NCBI RefSeq assembly: GCF_000282035.1
Contig: NZ_AKKA01000012.1
Span: 1-36,920, forward strand
DNA from: Rhizobium sp. CF122
GTDB lineage: Bacteria > Pseudomonadota > Alphaproteobacteria > Rhizobiales > Rhizobiaceae
DNA: 36,920 nucleotides
Direction of reading: 5' to 3'
A program made the position numbers and the translations under genes. How positions within the stretch are numbered: the stretch's first letter is position 1; each line of letters opens with the position of its first letter. Positions 1-8,499 of the stretch are shown here, one piece after another. The notes under the pieces are model-generated. The model saw only the letters and a program-made list of their open reading frames with translations. It was not told the DNA's origin and made no database searches.

Positions 1-793
1 TCATTCGCATCTGCCCACAGCCCTCGTTTGACATAGGTCGCTCCATGGCCGGCCTACAGATTTGGGCAACTATCTTATCCCCTATGCCAAAGACCGACCA
101 TAACCTTTCGAGTGCTTTCGGACGATTGGCGAAGCTTTCCGCGAGACCCGTCTCATCCTTCGAGACAATCGGTGATCCAATATGAAAGCGAAAGTCCGAC
201 TCCGCGCTTGACCTCAATGGGCCCTGCAGTCTCGAACTCTTCGCCAATGACCTCGCGAAACAACGGGCTAGGGTGTGAATACAAGGAGTTCTGCATAACA
301 GCCCCGCGGGCCTTCCAGCGCAAAAGGTCAGCTTTTGCGAACTGCGGCTCGCGCCGTTGCTGTCTCAGCGCGGGCTCGAACACATCGCGGCCTTCCCCGT
401 CGATCTCATTCAAAGCCGAGCCAAACCGCCCAGCGGCCTGCAACCTAGGTTCATACCTGTCACCTGAGCTGAGACGCGAGACCCGACATGAGTCAGACGC
501 CATGCATCGCGATCCGCTTCCGGCCACGACGTGGCGAGAACATTTCGTCTGCCGCGATTAACTCCGCCTTCTATTACATGCGCGAACACGCCGATACCTC
601 GACGAAGCAGCCCTTCATCCATATCGTGCGCCAATTCATCCAGAAGTTCGTAAAACCCCGGGGCACCAGCCGGCATCCCGGAAGTCCATGGTCGCATCGC
701 CTCCATCCTCGCCGCCATGGAGGCCGCGACGTTGAAGGCGAGCCTGTCTCCGGTGAAAGGCGATATGGGGGAATTCCAGGGTCACCAAGCTTG
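1..793. other. Region without a clear gene; possible degenerate coding
   Basis: No convincing intact gene was found here. On the minus strand an open frame from about 790 to 410 reads plausibly as protein, with segments such as GMPAGAPGFYELLDELAHD. It has no start codon at its left boundary, continues into low-complexity arginine-rich text and then stops. A second minus frame (527-153) contains a segment that loosely resembles the effector domain of a LysR-type regulator, but the match is too weak to name. These may be the ends of decayed genes downstream of the RpiR regulator. I infer decay only from the shortness and broken frames; the region could also be non-coding. Confidence 0.3.
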
Positions 794-1666
794 CTACTGT
801 CCGGTCACAATTGGAATTCGAGGCTCATCCTTACTGCCCTGTAGGCGGCTCGCTAGCGCAACGGTCAAAGCCTGCGCCAGACACATTGGGGCAGCAAGGG
901 AACGCGAGAACGTATATTCATGTTCTGGAACGGGAAAGAGGACCGATGCCGACTTCGCCAGAGGCGACAAAGTGCTGTCTGAAATGGCGACAATCGGAAT
1001 GCCGCGAGTGGCCGCATCCTCAACCACGTTCACGACTTCTGTTGCATAGAAGCGAAACGATACAGCAAACAGAAGGTCTGTGCCTTTCATCGTGCGCGCC
1101 ATGTAAGTCGCAAGCCCACCGCCGGGGTCTAGTAGAACGCATCGCTTCCCCAGCATGGTGAGCACGTATCGCAACAGTTCGACGACCGGCGCTGAACGGA
1201 GCTGGCCGATCAAGAAAATTGTTTCGCTTCTTTCCAGAAGGTCGACTGCCGTTGCCAGGTCTTCATTGGAGATTTGCTCGAGCACGTCCTGGAGAGACGC
1301 GATATCCCTCACCACAAGATCCCGGAGAAAGCCGGTCTCGCTCTTGTCTGTTCGTCCCCCGAGTTCTGCTTCGAGAGCTTTCTTTCGCGCTTCAAAGCCC
1401 GGAGCGGCGGTCGACAGACGCCGCTGAAACAGACCTTGTAGATCCTTAAAGCCCTCATAGCCCAACGCCTGTGCAAAACGCACAAAACTGGATGCGTGGA
1501 TGCCACAGCGTTCTGCGATCGAATTAACCGAAAGCACCGCAACGTCGTTAGGGCTCTGTGTGAGATAAACCGAGATTTTCTGGTAAGTCTTGCTCATTCC
1601 GCCGTAGCGGTCATGGATCAGACGTATGAATTCCTCGTAGTCGCGGGGTGGTTCGAGCTCTGCCAT
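794..1666 (-). CDS. MurR/RpiR-family transcriptional regulator
   Basis: A 290-residue regulator with the usual two-part layout of the RpiR family. The N-terminal helix-turn-helix covers about residues 10-80, with the recognition segment SIAERCGIHASSFVRFAQAL at 49-68. A SIS sugar-phosphate-binding domain follows at about 140-275 (FLIGQLRSAPVVELL, then a GIPIVAISDSTLSPLA stretch). Family members repress or activate sugar catabolic genes and sense phosphorylated sugars; several rhizobial inositol regulators (IolR) belong to this family. It lies at the edge of a locus with iolG and iolD, and a GCAA-N6-TTGC element lies 12 bp upstream of its start. It is therefore the likely local regulator and may be autoregulated. 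The family call is firm; the effector and targets are inferred. Confidence 0.93.
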   Translation of the reverse strand: MAELEPPRDYEEFIRLIHDRYGGMSKTYQKISVYLTQSPNDVAVLSVNSIAERCGIHASSFVRFAQALGYEGFKDLQGLFQRRLSTAAPGFEARKKALEAELGGRTDKSETGFLRDLVVRDIASLQDVLEQISNEDLATAVDLLERSETIFLIGQLRSAPVVELLRYVLTMLGKRCVLLDPGGGLATYMARTMKGTDLLFAVSFRFYATEVVNVVEDAATRGIPIVAISDSTLSPLAKSASVLFPVPEHEYTFSRSLAAPMCLAQALTVALASRLQGSKDEPRIPIVTGQ

Positions 1667-1677
1667 TCTTTAGACCT

Positions 1678-1691
1678 GCAAATTTCATTGC
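1678..1691. promoter_or_regulatory. Candidate operator, copy 1 (GCAA-N6-TTGC), in front of the RpiR gene
   Basis: The sequence GCAAATTTCATTGC matches the two other copies at 5086-5099 and 9532-9545 in both half-sites (11 of 14 bases against the 5086 copy). It lies 12 bp upstream of the regulator start, so binding here would give autoregulation. The half-site geometry, four bases, six-base spacer, four bases, is the same as the GGAA-N6-TTCC element I recall for rhizobial IolR. Confidence 0.55.
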
Positions 1692-1714
1692 ATCATGCGC
1701 TAATCAGTAAAAGA

Positions 1715-1727
1715 TTGGCAATGCCAA
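1715..1727. promoter_or_regulatory. Perfect 13-bp palindrome between permease end and RpiR start
   Basis: TTGGCAATGCCAA is a perfect palindrome around a central A/T. It lies 24 bp upstream of operator copy 1. On the minus strand its TTGGCA half could be a -35 element for the RpiR gene, with TTAGCG-like sequence about 18 bp downstream. It may be a second operator or part of the promoter. It has no T run and is too short to be a good terminator. Confidence 0.35.
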
Positions 1728-1779
1728 AACGATTACCCGTTGAGCGCCCGCGAAAGCGGCTCAGCCGGCGCAGCGCCAA

Positions 1780-2979
1780 TCAAAACGACTGTTGCCCGGT
1801 AAGCTTTTCGATGATCTTGTCGATCGAGACGGCGAGGACCAGCAGAAGCCCCGTGACGATCAAGCGAACCTCGTTTTCGACACCCATCAGATTAAGGCCG
1901 TTTTGGACCGTGCCGATGACCAAGGCCCCAAGAAGCGCTGCGTGAATGGCCCCTCGTCCCCCAAACAAGCTGACGCCACCAATTACGGCCGCTGCGATGG
2001 ATTCCAACAGCAACGTTCCACCGCCGACGCCGCCGCCGGAGAAGACGCCCACTCCGAGCGTCCTTGATGAAGCGACAATTCCCGCGATCGCCGCAACTCC
2101 ACCCGCGATTGCGAAGGCCGCCATGCGGATGAGCGGGACCTTGATCCCGGCCCGCCGTGCCGCCTCGTCATTGTTACCGACAGCGTAGAGATAAAGGCCG
2201 AACTGAGTTTCGTTCAGAACGTAACCGCCGATGCCGAGAAGAACGACGAACATCAAGACAGGCAGCGGAATTCCCTGACTGGCGTTCAGAACCAACACCA
2301 CGATCGCACCAAGGATTGCCGCCCCTGCAACCGGGAGAAGCACGTTGTGAAGGGTCGAGATTTCAAGACCCGCACGGCGGCGCCTTGTGACGCTGGAGAG
2401 AATCAGACCGGCAAGTAGGGCGACACCGATCAACCAGGTGACCCAGGCACTGACGCCTTGGATCGTCTTCTGCGCGATATACTCCACGCCAGTGCCCATC
2501 AAGCCGTAGCGGGCACTTGCGGGCAGCAGGAGCAACTGGATGCCGTTAAGTGCCAGGCCCAGTCCAAGAGTCACGACGAACGATGGTACTCCAACCCAGT
2601 TCACCCATCTAGCCGAACATGAACCGATCGCTGCACCGATCAATACTGCGAACGGAAGCGCCAGCCAAGGTGAGAACCCGTAATCCACGATCAACTTCGC
2701 GCTCAAAACCGACGTCACGCCGTGGATAGCGGCGATGGACAGATCAATCTCCTTCACCAGCAGGACGAACATCAGACCGAGCGCCATGATGCCAACCACG
2801 GTTGATTGCTGAAGCAGGTTCGATAGGTTTCTGGGAGTCAGAAAGATATCGCTCTGTGTAGTGAAGAAGATCCACAAAGCGACAAGCGCGATGACCACGG
2901 GCAGAGCTCTAAGGTCGCTGTTCAGAAGCTCTCCGAAAGTACGCCGCTTCGGGGGGGCTGTCGTGGAGATGGAAGCCAT
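1780..2979 (-). CDS. Sugar ABC transporter permease, XylH/RbsC type
   Basis: An integral membrane permease of about 399 residues belonging to the branched-chain/ribose-type (BPD_transp_2) family. It has about ten hydrophobic segments, starting with ALPVVIALVALWIFF. The conserved motif GGVSLFGGRGAIHAALLGAL near the C-terminus is typical of Rbs/Xyl/Frc permeases. At about 400 residues it matches the longer XylH subgroup better than RbsC (about 320). A GAGGA Shine-Dalgarno sits one base before ATG 2988 and nine bases before ATG 2979, so I chose 2979. It is the last gene of the transporter operon, 35 bp after the ATPase. The context suggests uptake of a cyclitol or related sugar; the substrate is not shown by the sequence. 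Confidence 0.93.
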   Translation of the reverse strand: MASISTTAPPKRRTFGELLNSDLRALPVVIALVALWIFFTTQSDIFLTPRNLSNLLQQSTVVGIMALGLMFVLLVKEIDLSIAAIHGVTSVLSAKLIVDYGFSPWLALPFAVLIGAAIGSCSARWVNWVGVPSFVVTLGLGLALNGIQLLLLPASARYGLMGTGVEYIAQKTIQGVSAWVTWLIGVALLAGLILSSVTRRRRAGLEISTLHNVLLPVAGAAILGAIVVLVLNASQGIPLPVLMFVVLLGIGGYVLNETQFGLYLYAVGNNDEAARRAGIKVPLIRMAAFAIAGGVAAIAGIVASSRTLGVGVFSGGGVGGGTLLLESIAAAVIGGVSLFGGRGAIHAALLGALVIGTVQNGLNLMGVENEVRLIVTGLLLVLAVSIDKIIEKLTGQQSF

Positions 2980-3014
2980 GATGTTCATTCCTCAAAAACT
3001 GAAACGGGCCTGGG

Positions 3015-3830
3015 TCAGCCGGCGAGATTGACGCCTTCGTTGCCGCCGACCATGGCATTGACGACCATTTCGCCCGTCACATCCTTGGATCGGAAGCTCG
3101 CCGCGTTCGCGCCCAGGCGCATGACCTCGATCCGATCGGTCGCATTGACGACGAAATGGTGGATGTCGTGACTGACGATCACTATACCCAAGCCATCGTC
3201 AGCCAAGCTGCGGATCAGGTCAGCAACCTGCTGGGCGGCGGAGTGGCTGAGGGCGGCAGTCGGTTCGTCGAGGATGACGACCTTCGGGGTCCAGAGAATG
3301 GATCTCGCGATCGCGATATTCTGACGCTGGCCGCCCGACATGGCGCCCACGGGTCGCGTTAGGGAAAGATTGCCAAGGCGCATTCTCGTCATCACTTCAC
3401 GAGCACGTACTTCGCACTCGGCACGGCGAATGCGCCGACCGAAAAAACCCGGTCCTGTCAGCTCTCTTCCGAGAAAGAGGTTCTGGACCGCATCCAGGTT
3501 GTTACAGAGGGCAAGGTCCTGATAGACCGTTGCAATGCCGTGCTTCGTGGCGTCTGCCGGGGTTCTGATGTTGGCTGGCTTGCCCTCGATTTCGAAGTCG
3601 CCGGAGTCGGCGGCGTAGACACCCGCCATAACCTTCACCAACGTCGACTTTCCAGCTCCGTTGTCACCGACGAGCGCAACGATTTCTCCGGGATGAACTT
3701 CGACGGACGCGCCTCTCAAGGCGTGGACGGAGCCGAATGACTTCTGGATATTCCGCATCGAGACCAGCGGCACGGATTTTTGATTTGGAAGGGTCTTTTC
3801 CTCTGAACGCCCTGTATCGGTCGCGGTCAT
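3015..3830 (-). CDS. Sugar ABC transporter ATP-binding protein, single-domain FrcA type
   Basis: This 271-residue cytoplasmic ATPase drives the sugar importer. Walker A (GDNGAGKST) is at residues 55-63, the Q-loop glutamine near 104, the signature MSGGQRQ at 164-170, Walker B with the catalytic glutamate (VVILDEP) at 184-190, and the H-loop histidine near 221. Only one nucleotide-binding domain is present, unlike the two-domain RbsA or XylG; the rhizobial FrcA type has this short form, so it probably works as a homodimer. The reading frame opens earlier (3896), but ATG 3830 has an AGAGG ribosome-binding site six bases away. It lies 75 bp after the binding-protein gene and 35 bp before the permease. 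Confidence 0.94.
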   Translation of the reverse strand: MTATDTGRSEEKTLPNQKSVPLVSMRNIQKSFGSVHALRGASVEVHPGEIVALVGDNGAGKSTLVKVMAGVYAADSGDFEIEGKPANIRTPADATKHGIATVYQDLALCNNLDAVQNLFLGRELTGPGFFGRRIRRAECEVRAREVMTRMRLGNLSLTRPVGAMSGGQRQNIAIARSILWTPKVVILDEPTAALSHSAAQQVADLIRSLADDGLGIVIVSHDIHHFVVNATDRIEVMRLGANAASFRSKDVTGEMVVNAMVGGNEGVNLAG

Positions 3831-3905
3831 GTCAGCCTCTGAAGCGCTTTTGATCCTACGACGGAGGACGGCGGCGCACCGCCCTCCTCCGCGCATGTGA
3901 CCAAT

Positions 3906-4982
3906 TTAAAGGTTTTTCTTGCAGACGTCCGTCGTTTCGATGCCTTTGCAGATTTCTGCCCAGGTCCAAACGCCCTTGGAGACTACGTCGCCGAGATTGT
4001 CCTTGGTGATGTTGCTGACCGGCAGGAACACTGCAGGCACGTCCATGAACGTGTTGTTGACCTTTCCGTTGACGAGCTCCTTCGGCACGCCCTTGCCAGC
4101 GACGATCGCTGCGACGACTTCGGCCGCCTCCGTGGCCTGAACTTTTAAGTCCTTCAAGACAGAGTTGTCCTGCCAACCCTGTGCGATGTAGCGGAGAGCC
4201 TCAACGGTAGCGTCCTGGCCGCCGGTGACGAGCTTGTCGCCCGGCTTCGCGCCCTGGGAGATCAAGGCGGCGACGGAGCCGCCGGTGGTGCCGTCGTTCA
4301 TGCCAAGGAAAACATCGACGTCGCCGCCGTTCTTCGTGAGGCAATCCTCGGCAAAGTTCTGAGCGAGAACCGGATCCCAGTTCTGCGTGTACTGCTCGCA
4401 AACGACCTTGACCTTGCCGGAGTCGATCAAAGGCTGGAGGAATTCGTTCTGACCCTTTTCGTACTGACCGGTGCCATATTCGCCTTGATTGCCCTTGACG
4501 CGGGCAACCTTGACCGGCGTCTTTGACATGGCGTTGATTAGTTCAGCGGCGCGTTTGCCCTGCGCCTGGCCAACCGCCAAGGAATCGAACACGATGTGCG
4601 CCTCGGCTTTTCCGCCGACGGCGTCATGGTCATAAAGAACGACCGGGACGTTGGCAGTTGCGGCGGCAGCAAGCGCACCGGCTGCAAGGTTCGCATCTGC
4701 GGAGGTGAGAAGGATAACCTTCGCGCCCTGTGCGATGGCGTCCTCGACTTGGGCCTGTTGTTTGTTCGGATCGCCCTGCGCATTCTGAACGACGACTTCG
4801 ACGTCAGGCGCCTTCTCCTTCATCGCCTGAACGAAGAATGGCGCATCGCGGCTTTCGAAGCGGATTGTCGTCTGATTTGGCAGCAGGAAGAAGACCTTCG
4901 CCTTGTCCTGCGCAAATGCAGCGCCGCCCATTGCGGCAGTGATAATCGTCGTCGCCAAAAGGCTGCGTATCAGTCGTTCCAT
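3906..4982 (-). CDS. Sugar ABC transporter periplasmic substrate-binding protein, XylF-like
   Basis: A 358-residue exported binding protein. The N-terminus (two positive charges, a hydrophobic stretch, then GGAAFAQ) is a Sec signal peptide with probable cleavage after AFA. The mature part starts KAKVFFLLPNQTTIRFE and has the two-lobe type 1 periplasmic-binding fold. Typical elements are GAKVILLTSADANLAAGAL, VPVVLYDHDAVGG and DVFLGMNDGTTGGSVAAL. These place it with XylF/ChvE-like sugar binders. A GGGAGG ribosome-binding site precedes ATG 4982. It is the first gene of a three-gene transporter operon, and operator copy 2 lies about 100 bp upstream. The ligand is inferred to be an inositol isomer or related compound from the neighbouring catabolic genes. 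Confidence 0.93.
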   Translation of the reverse strand: MERLIRSLLATTIITAAMGGAAFAQDKAKVFFLLPNQTTIRFESRDAPFFVQAMKEKAPDVEVVVQNAQGDPNKQQAQVEDAIAQGAKVILLTSADANLAAGALAAAATANVPVVLYDHDAVGGKAEAHIVFDSLAVGQAQGKRAAELINAMSKTPVKVARVKGNQGEYGTGQYEKGQNEFLQPLIDSGKVKVVCEQYTQNWDPVLAQNFAEDCLTKNGGDVDVFLGMNDGTTGGSVAALISQGAKPGDKLVTGGQDATVEALRYIAQGWQDNSVLKDLKVQATEAAEVVAAIVAGKGVPKELVNGKVNNTFMDVPAVFLPVSNITKDNLGDVVSKGVWTWAEICKGIETTDVCKKNL

Positions 4983-5085
4983 CTCTTACCTCCCATGAAA
5001 CAAGTGAATTCGGATCCGGCAGATTTTCCTCGGAACGCGCCTCCCAGCGCACCCTCCGCCGTCCTATGACTGCTGCTAAAGCGTT

Positions 5086-5099
5086 GCAACAATCATTGC
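5086..5099. promoter_or_regulatory. Candidate operator, copy 2, at the transporter promoter
   Basis: GCAACAATCATTGC is the exact reverse complement of the element at 9532-9545. It lies just downstream of the proposed -10 box of the transporter promoter (5105-5110), a position that suits repression. Outer half-sites GCAA and TTGC are symmetric, and 10 of 14 positions are palindromic. Confidence 0.6.
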
Positions 5100-5104
5100 T
5101 AAGT

Positions 5105-5133
5105 AGACTAAACGGCAATTATTGGTGAGTCAA
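5105..5133 (-). promoter_or_regulatory. Candidate promoter of the sugar transporter operon
   Basis: On the minus strand TTGACT (5128-5133) is followed after 17 bases by TAGTCT (5105-5110). The -35 is close to consensus and the -10 is weak, as expected for a regulated promoter. The operator-like element at 5086-5099 lies directly downstream. The gene start is about 120 bp away. Confidence 0.4.
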
Positions 5134-5268
5134 AGGAATTTTCAATAAACTATGCCATATACTAATGCGGCAATTTCTGTTGCGACAATGCTCAAGAAGC
5201 ATCGGAGCGCCCGGCCGGAACTGTTCGTCCGAGCCGGGCCGTCACCGCGATGCCAGGCATGCCGCCGA

Positions 5269-6237
5269 CTACGATCGTTGCAGTTCCCCGGCGTTTACGA
5301 CGAGCTTTGGATCTATCTGACCTGCGAAGTAGTCGAGGACGTTCTGCACCGAGGCCACGGCCATCCGCTCTCCGCATTCGCGGGTCAGCCCGGCGATATG
5401 CGGCGACAGAACCACTTGGTCGAACTCGAGAAGTTCGTTGCTCGCCCCCGGTGGCTCGTCATCGAACACATCCAGTCCGGCGGCGCCGACGCGCCCGGAC
5501 TTCAACGCGCCGACAAGGGCCTTCTCGTCAACGACGCCGCCGCGCGCGGTGTTGACGAGGATCGAGCCTGGTTTCAACGCAGCAAGCTCCGCCTCCCCGA
5601 TGATGGGCCGGTCCGCCTTAGGAATGTTCACGGAGATGATGTCGGCCCATCGCAGTCCTTTTAAAAGATCGTCCGAGGGCGAGACATGCCCTTCCGGCCA
5701 GCCTTGGGCCTGCAGATATGGGTCATAAGCCTTGATTTCCATGCCGAAGCCCGCCGCCATTCGCGAAAGATGACGTCCAATGCGGCCGAAGCCGATGATA
5801 AGCAACCGCTTGCGGGAAATCTCCTCCGCTTCAAGACGGTTCCGCCAGCCCCACTCGGCAGGGGACCGAACAGCGCGGTCGCCCCGAAGGACACGTTTGG
5901 CGGCCGACAGGATCAACATCATGGCGTGTTCGGCAACCGAAACCGAATTGACATCTCCCACGATCGTAAGTGCGATCCCGCGCTCATTGAGCGAAGGCAG
6001 ATCGACGGCGTCGTAACCGACGCCATGCCGCGAAACGACTTTCAAGGACGTTGCTTCGGCAACCGTGGGCGCGGACAGGGGCTGCGTGCGCAGGACCAGC
6101 GCGTCGGCCTTGCCGATGAAGGGTCGGTACGACTGTTCGGACACCTCCTCGACATAGTCGAACGTGACACCTGCTGCGTTTTTGAGAAGAGTGACCCCCG
6201 AAGGGTGCAGCTTTCCAGCGACAAGGATGTGCGGCAT
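5269..6237 (-). CDS. D-2-hydroxyacid dehydrogenase (phosphoglycerate dehydrogenase-like)
   Basis: A 322-residue NAD(P)-dependent enzyme of the D-isomer-specific 2-hydroxyacid dehydrogenase family, which interconverts 2-hydroxyacids and 2-ketoacids. The nucleotide-binding motif GFGRIG is at residues 149-154. The catalytic arginine (NTARGG, Arg232), glutamate (DDEPP, Glu261) and histidine (SPHIAG, His280) are all present. It lacks the C-terminal ACT domain of long serine-pathway enzymes. ATG 6237 shares one base with the stop of the aldolase upstream (TGATG), so translation is coupled; a TTG one codon earlier is less likely. It is last in the iolG operon, after an HpcH aldolase. It may act on a ketoacid released by that aldolase; the substrate is inferred only. 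Confidence 0.9.
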   Translation of the reverse strand: MPHILVAGKLHPSGVTLLKNAAGVTFDYVEEVSEQSYRPFIGKADALVLRTQPLSAPTVAEATSLKVVSRHGVGYDAVDLPSLNERGIALTIVGDVNSVSVAEHAMMLILSAAKRVLRGDRAVRSPAEWGWRNRLEAEEISRKRLLIIGFGRIGRHLSRMAAGFGMEIKAYDPYLQAQGWPEGHVSPSDDLLKGLRWADIISVNIPKADRPIIGEAELAALKPGSILVNTARGGVVDEKALVGALKSGRVGAAGLDVFDDEPPGASNELLEFDQVVLSPHIAGLTRECGERMAVASVQNVLDYFAGQIDPKLVVNAGELQRS

Positions 6238-7046
6238 CAATACGCCCCCTTCTCGTTCGCGCCGGCGATCTGGCCGACGGCATCACGGAACTTTGCAACG
6301 CTTGCAGCGGCTGCGGCCGCCAGCAGCCGGCTATCGCCAGAGACGGTGGTCATGTCGAAGCCCCAACCGATGGCACGAGCCCCATATTCTGCCGTCCCGC
6401 AATGGAGAGCGGCGCGGATGTTATTCCGCTTGCAGGCAGCAACGATGGTTTTCAGTGCCTCTACCATCTCCGGCTCCTCGCGATCAAAGGCGGGTGCAAG
6501 ACGTCCCTGCGTCAGACTGAACGTCAGATCTGCGGGACCGACATATATTCCGTCCAGTCCCGGCGTCGCCGCGATGGCGTCGAGATTGTCCATCGCCTGC
6601 CTAGTCTCGACCATCGCGAAGGCTAGGATCTCATCGTTTGCCTCGCCGGCATAGTTCGGGCCGGCGGCGAAGCTTACCCGTGTCGGGCCGAAGCTGCGTT
6701 GACCGTGGGGGGGGTAGCGGACATAGCTTACGAATTCGGCCGCCTGCGCGGCGGTGTTGACCATGGGGCAGATCACGCCGTAGGCGCCGGCATCGAGTAC
6801 CTTCATGATGATCCCCGGCTCCAGCCAGGGCACACGTGCCATCGGCACGACGCCGGAGGCACGTATCGCCTGAAACATCGGCAGCACTGAGCTATAGTCC
6901 AAAGCCCCATGCTGGACGTCAATGGAGATCGAATCGTAGCCTTGCGCGGCCATGATCTCCGCCGTGAAGGCATTGCCGATCGACAGCCATCCATTGATGG
7001 ACGGACGGCCTTGAGCCCAGATTTCTTTCAGCTTGTTCTTGATCAT
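6237..7046 (-). CDS. HpcH/HpaI-family aldolase
   Basis: A 269-residue class II (metal-dependent) aldolase of the HpcH/HpaI family, whose members cleave 2-keto-3-deoxy or 4-hydroxy-2-keto acids to pyruvate plus an aldehyde. The catalytic histidine (QHG, His46), substrate-binding arginine (MARVPW, Arg71), metal ligand glutamate (MVETRQ, Glu147) and aspartate (VGPADL, Asp173) match the family pattern. A GAGAGG ribosome-binding site precedes ATG 7046. It lies 12 bp after the aldehyde dehydrogenase and overlaps the hydroxyacid dehydrogenase by one base. In an inositol-type locus it is unusual: the standard pathway uses the phospho-aldolase IolJ. I infer that it cleaves a non-phosphorylated deoxy-keto acid. 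Confidence 0.9.
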   Translation of the reverse strand: MIKNKLKEIWAQGRPSINGWLSIGNAFTAEIMAAQGYDSISIDVQHGALDYSSVLPMFQAIRASGVVPMARVPWLEPGIIMKVLDAGAYGVICPMVNTAAQAAEFVSYVRYPPHGQRSFGPTRVSFAAGPNYAGEANDEILAFAMVETRQAMDNLDAIAATPGLDGIYVGPADLTFSLTQGRLAPAFDREEPEMVEALKTIVAACKRNNIRAALHCGTAEYGARAIGWGFDMTTVSGDSRLLAAAAAASVAKFRDAVGQIAGANEKGAY

Positions 7047-7058
7047 GCCGGTCGCCTC

Positions 7059-8495
7059 TCAAAACACGATCTGTGCAAGTTTGGTGTCGAGATAATCGCT
7101 GATGCCTTCGATGCCGCCCTCGCGGCCCATCCCGGAATGATTGGTGCCACCGAACGGCGCCTCGGAGGCCGCCAGCGCGAAGGTGTTTATCCCGACCATC
7201 CCTGCCTTCAGGGCGACAACCGTCCGACGGGCGCGTTCAGGCGATCGGGTGAAGGCATAGGCTGACAGGCCCATATCGCAGGCATTCGCACGGGCGAGAA
7301 CTTCATCCTCGTCCTTGAAGCGTGTAATCGCGGCGATAGGTCCGAAATTTTCCTCGGCGAAAACCTTCATATCGTCGGCTACATCGGTCAAAACCGTGGG
7401 CTTGTAGAAATGACCGGCATTGAACTCGGAGGCGCGCTCGCCGCCCGTGGCGACTTTCGCGCCGGCCTTCACGGCGTCGGCGACTATCGATTCCATCTCC
7501 GCAAGCCGCCCGCCATTGATCAGCGGCCCCATCTGCACGGATGGATCCAGTCCGTCGCCAAGCTTCAGCGCGTTTGATCGGGAAACGAACCCGTCGACAA
7601 AGTCGTTGTATAGTCTCTCGTGGACGAAGAACCGGTCGGGAGTGACGCACACCTGACCAGCATTCGCGAATTTCGTTGGGACGGATACGTTGAGGGCAAG
7701 CTCGACATCGGCGTCGTCATAGACGATCAGAGGCGCGTTGCCGCCAAGTTCCATGGAAACCTTCTTCACGGTGTCGGCCGCGTCCCGGATCATCTGCTGG
7801 CCGACGCGGGTCGACCCGGTCAGAGAAACCTTCCGTACTGACTTGTCTGCCATGATCGGCGTATAGGTCGTCGCAGTCGGACCGACGATAAGGTTCACGG
7901 TCCCGGCGGGCAAGTTGCCCGCACGCATGCAGTCGACCATGACCATGGCAACACCAGGCGTCTGGGTCGAGGGCCTGATGATGATGGAACACCCAGCCGC
8001 CAACGCGGGCGCCGCCTTGCGGGCGACGAGTGCCGCCGGAAAATTCCAGGCGGTAAAAGCCCCGACTATGCCAACAGGCTCGCGCGAGACCTCGAAGCGG
8101 CCACCCGGCACGCGCGACTCAATGATCCTGCCGTAGATGCGGCGGGCCTCTTCTGCGAACCATCGGAACTGGTCTACCGCCAGTCCCCATTCGCGTTCCG
8201 ACTGCGCGATAGGCTTGCCCGTCTCCAATGAGATCATCTTTCTCGCCTCGTCCGTACGTCGCAGCATCTCGTCGGCAATTCGATGCAGTGCGTCGGCCCG
8301 AGCGAAGGCTGAGGTCGCGCGCCAGGCGTCGAATCCGTCGCGTGCGGCCCCAAGCGCGTCCTGCGTGTCGGCGACGGTCGCCACCGGTGCGCTGCCCAGG
8401 GCTTCCTGCGTGACGGGGCTAAGCACGTCCACCGTTGCCCGGTCGGAGGCGGCGCGCCACTGCCCACCAATGAAAAGTCCAAAATTCTGGTACAT
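7059..8495 (-). CDS. NAD(P)-dependent aldehyde dehydrogenase
   Basis: A 478-residue aldehyde dehydrogenase that oxidises an aldehyde to its acid. The motif AWNFP is at about 149-153, the general-base glutamate in MELGGNAP at Glu249, and the nucleophile in NAGQVCV at Cys283. The sequence resembles the succinate-semialdehyde or glycolaldehyde dehydrogenase group. I do not see features that would make it an IolA-type methylmalonate-semialdehyde dehydrogenase. It is the second gene of the operon, four bases after the iolG stop and 12 bp before the aldolase. It may oxidise the ring-opened 5-deoxyglucuronate or an aldehyde made by the aldolase; both roles are inferred. Confidence 0.92.
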   Translation of the reverse strand: MYQNFGLFIGGQWRAASDRATVDVLSPVTQEALGSAPVATVADTQDALGAARDGFDAWRATSAFARADALHRIADEMLRRTDEARKMISLETGKPIAQSEREWGLAVDQFRWFAEEARRIYGRIIESRVPGGRFEVSREPVGIVGAFTAWNFPAALVARKAAPALAAGCSIIIRPSTQTPGVAMVMVDCMRAGNLPAGTVNLIVGPTATTYTPIMADKSVRKVSLTGSTRVGQQMIRDAADTVKKVSMELGGNAPLIVYDDADVELALNVSVPTKFANAGQVCVTPDRFFVHERLYNDFVDGFVSRSNALKLGDGLDPSVQMGPLINGGRLAEMESIVADAVKAGAKVATGGERASEFNAGHFYKPTVLTDVADDMKVFAEENFGPIAAITRFKDEDEVLARANACDMGLSAYAFTRSPERARRTVVALKAGMVGINTFALAASEAPFGGTNHSGMGREGGIEGISDYLDTKLAQIVF

Positions 8496-8499
8496 GGTT

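Noticed and set aside
7059..8495. IolA-type methylmalonate-semialdehyde dehydrogenase
   Set aside because: The sequence looks like the succinate-semialdehyde/general aldehyde dehydrogenase group; I see no IolA-specific features.
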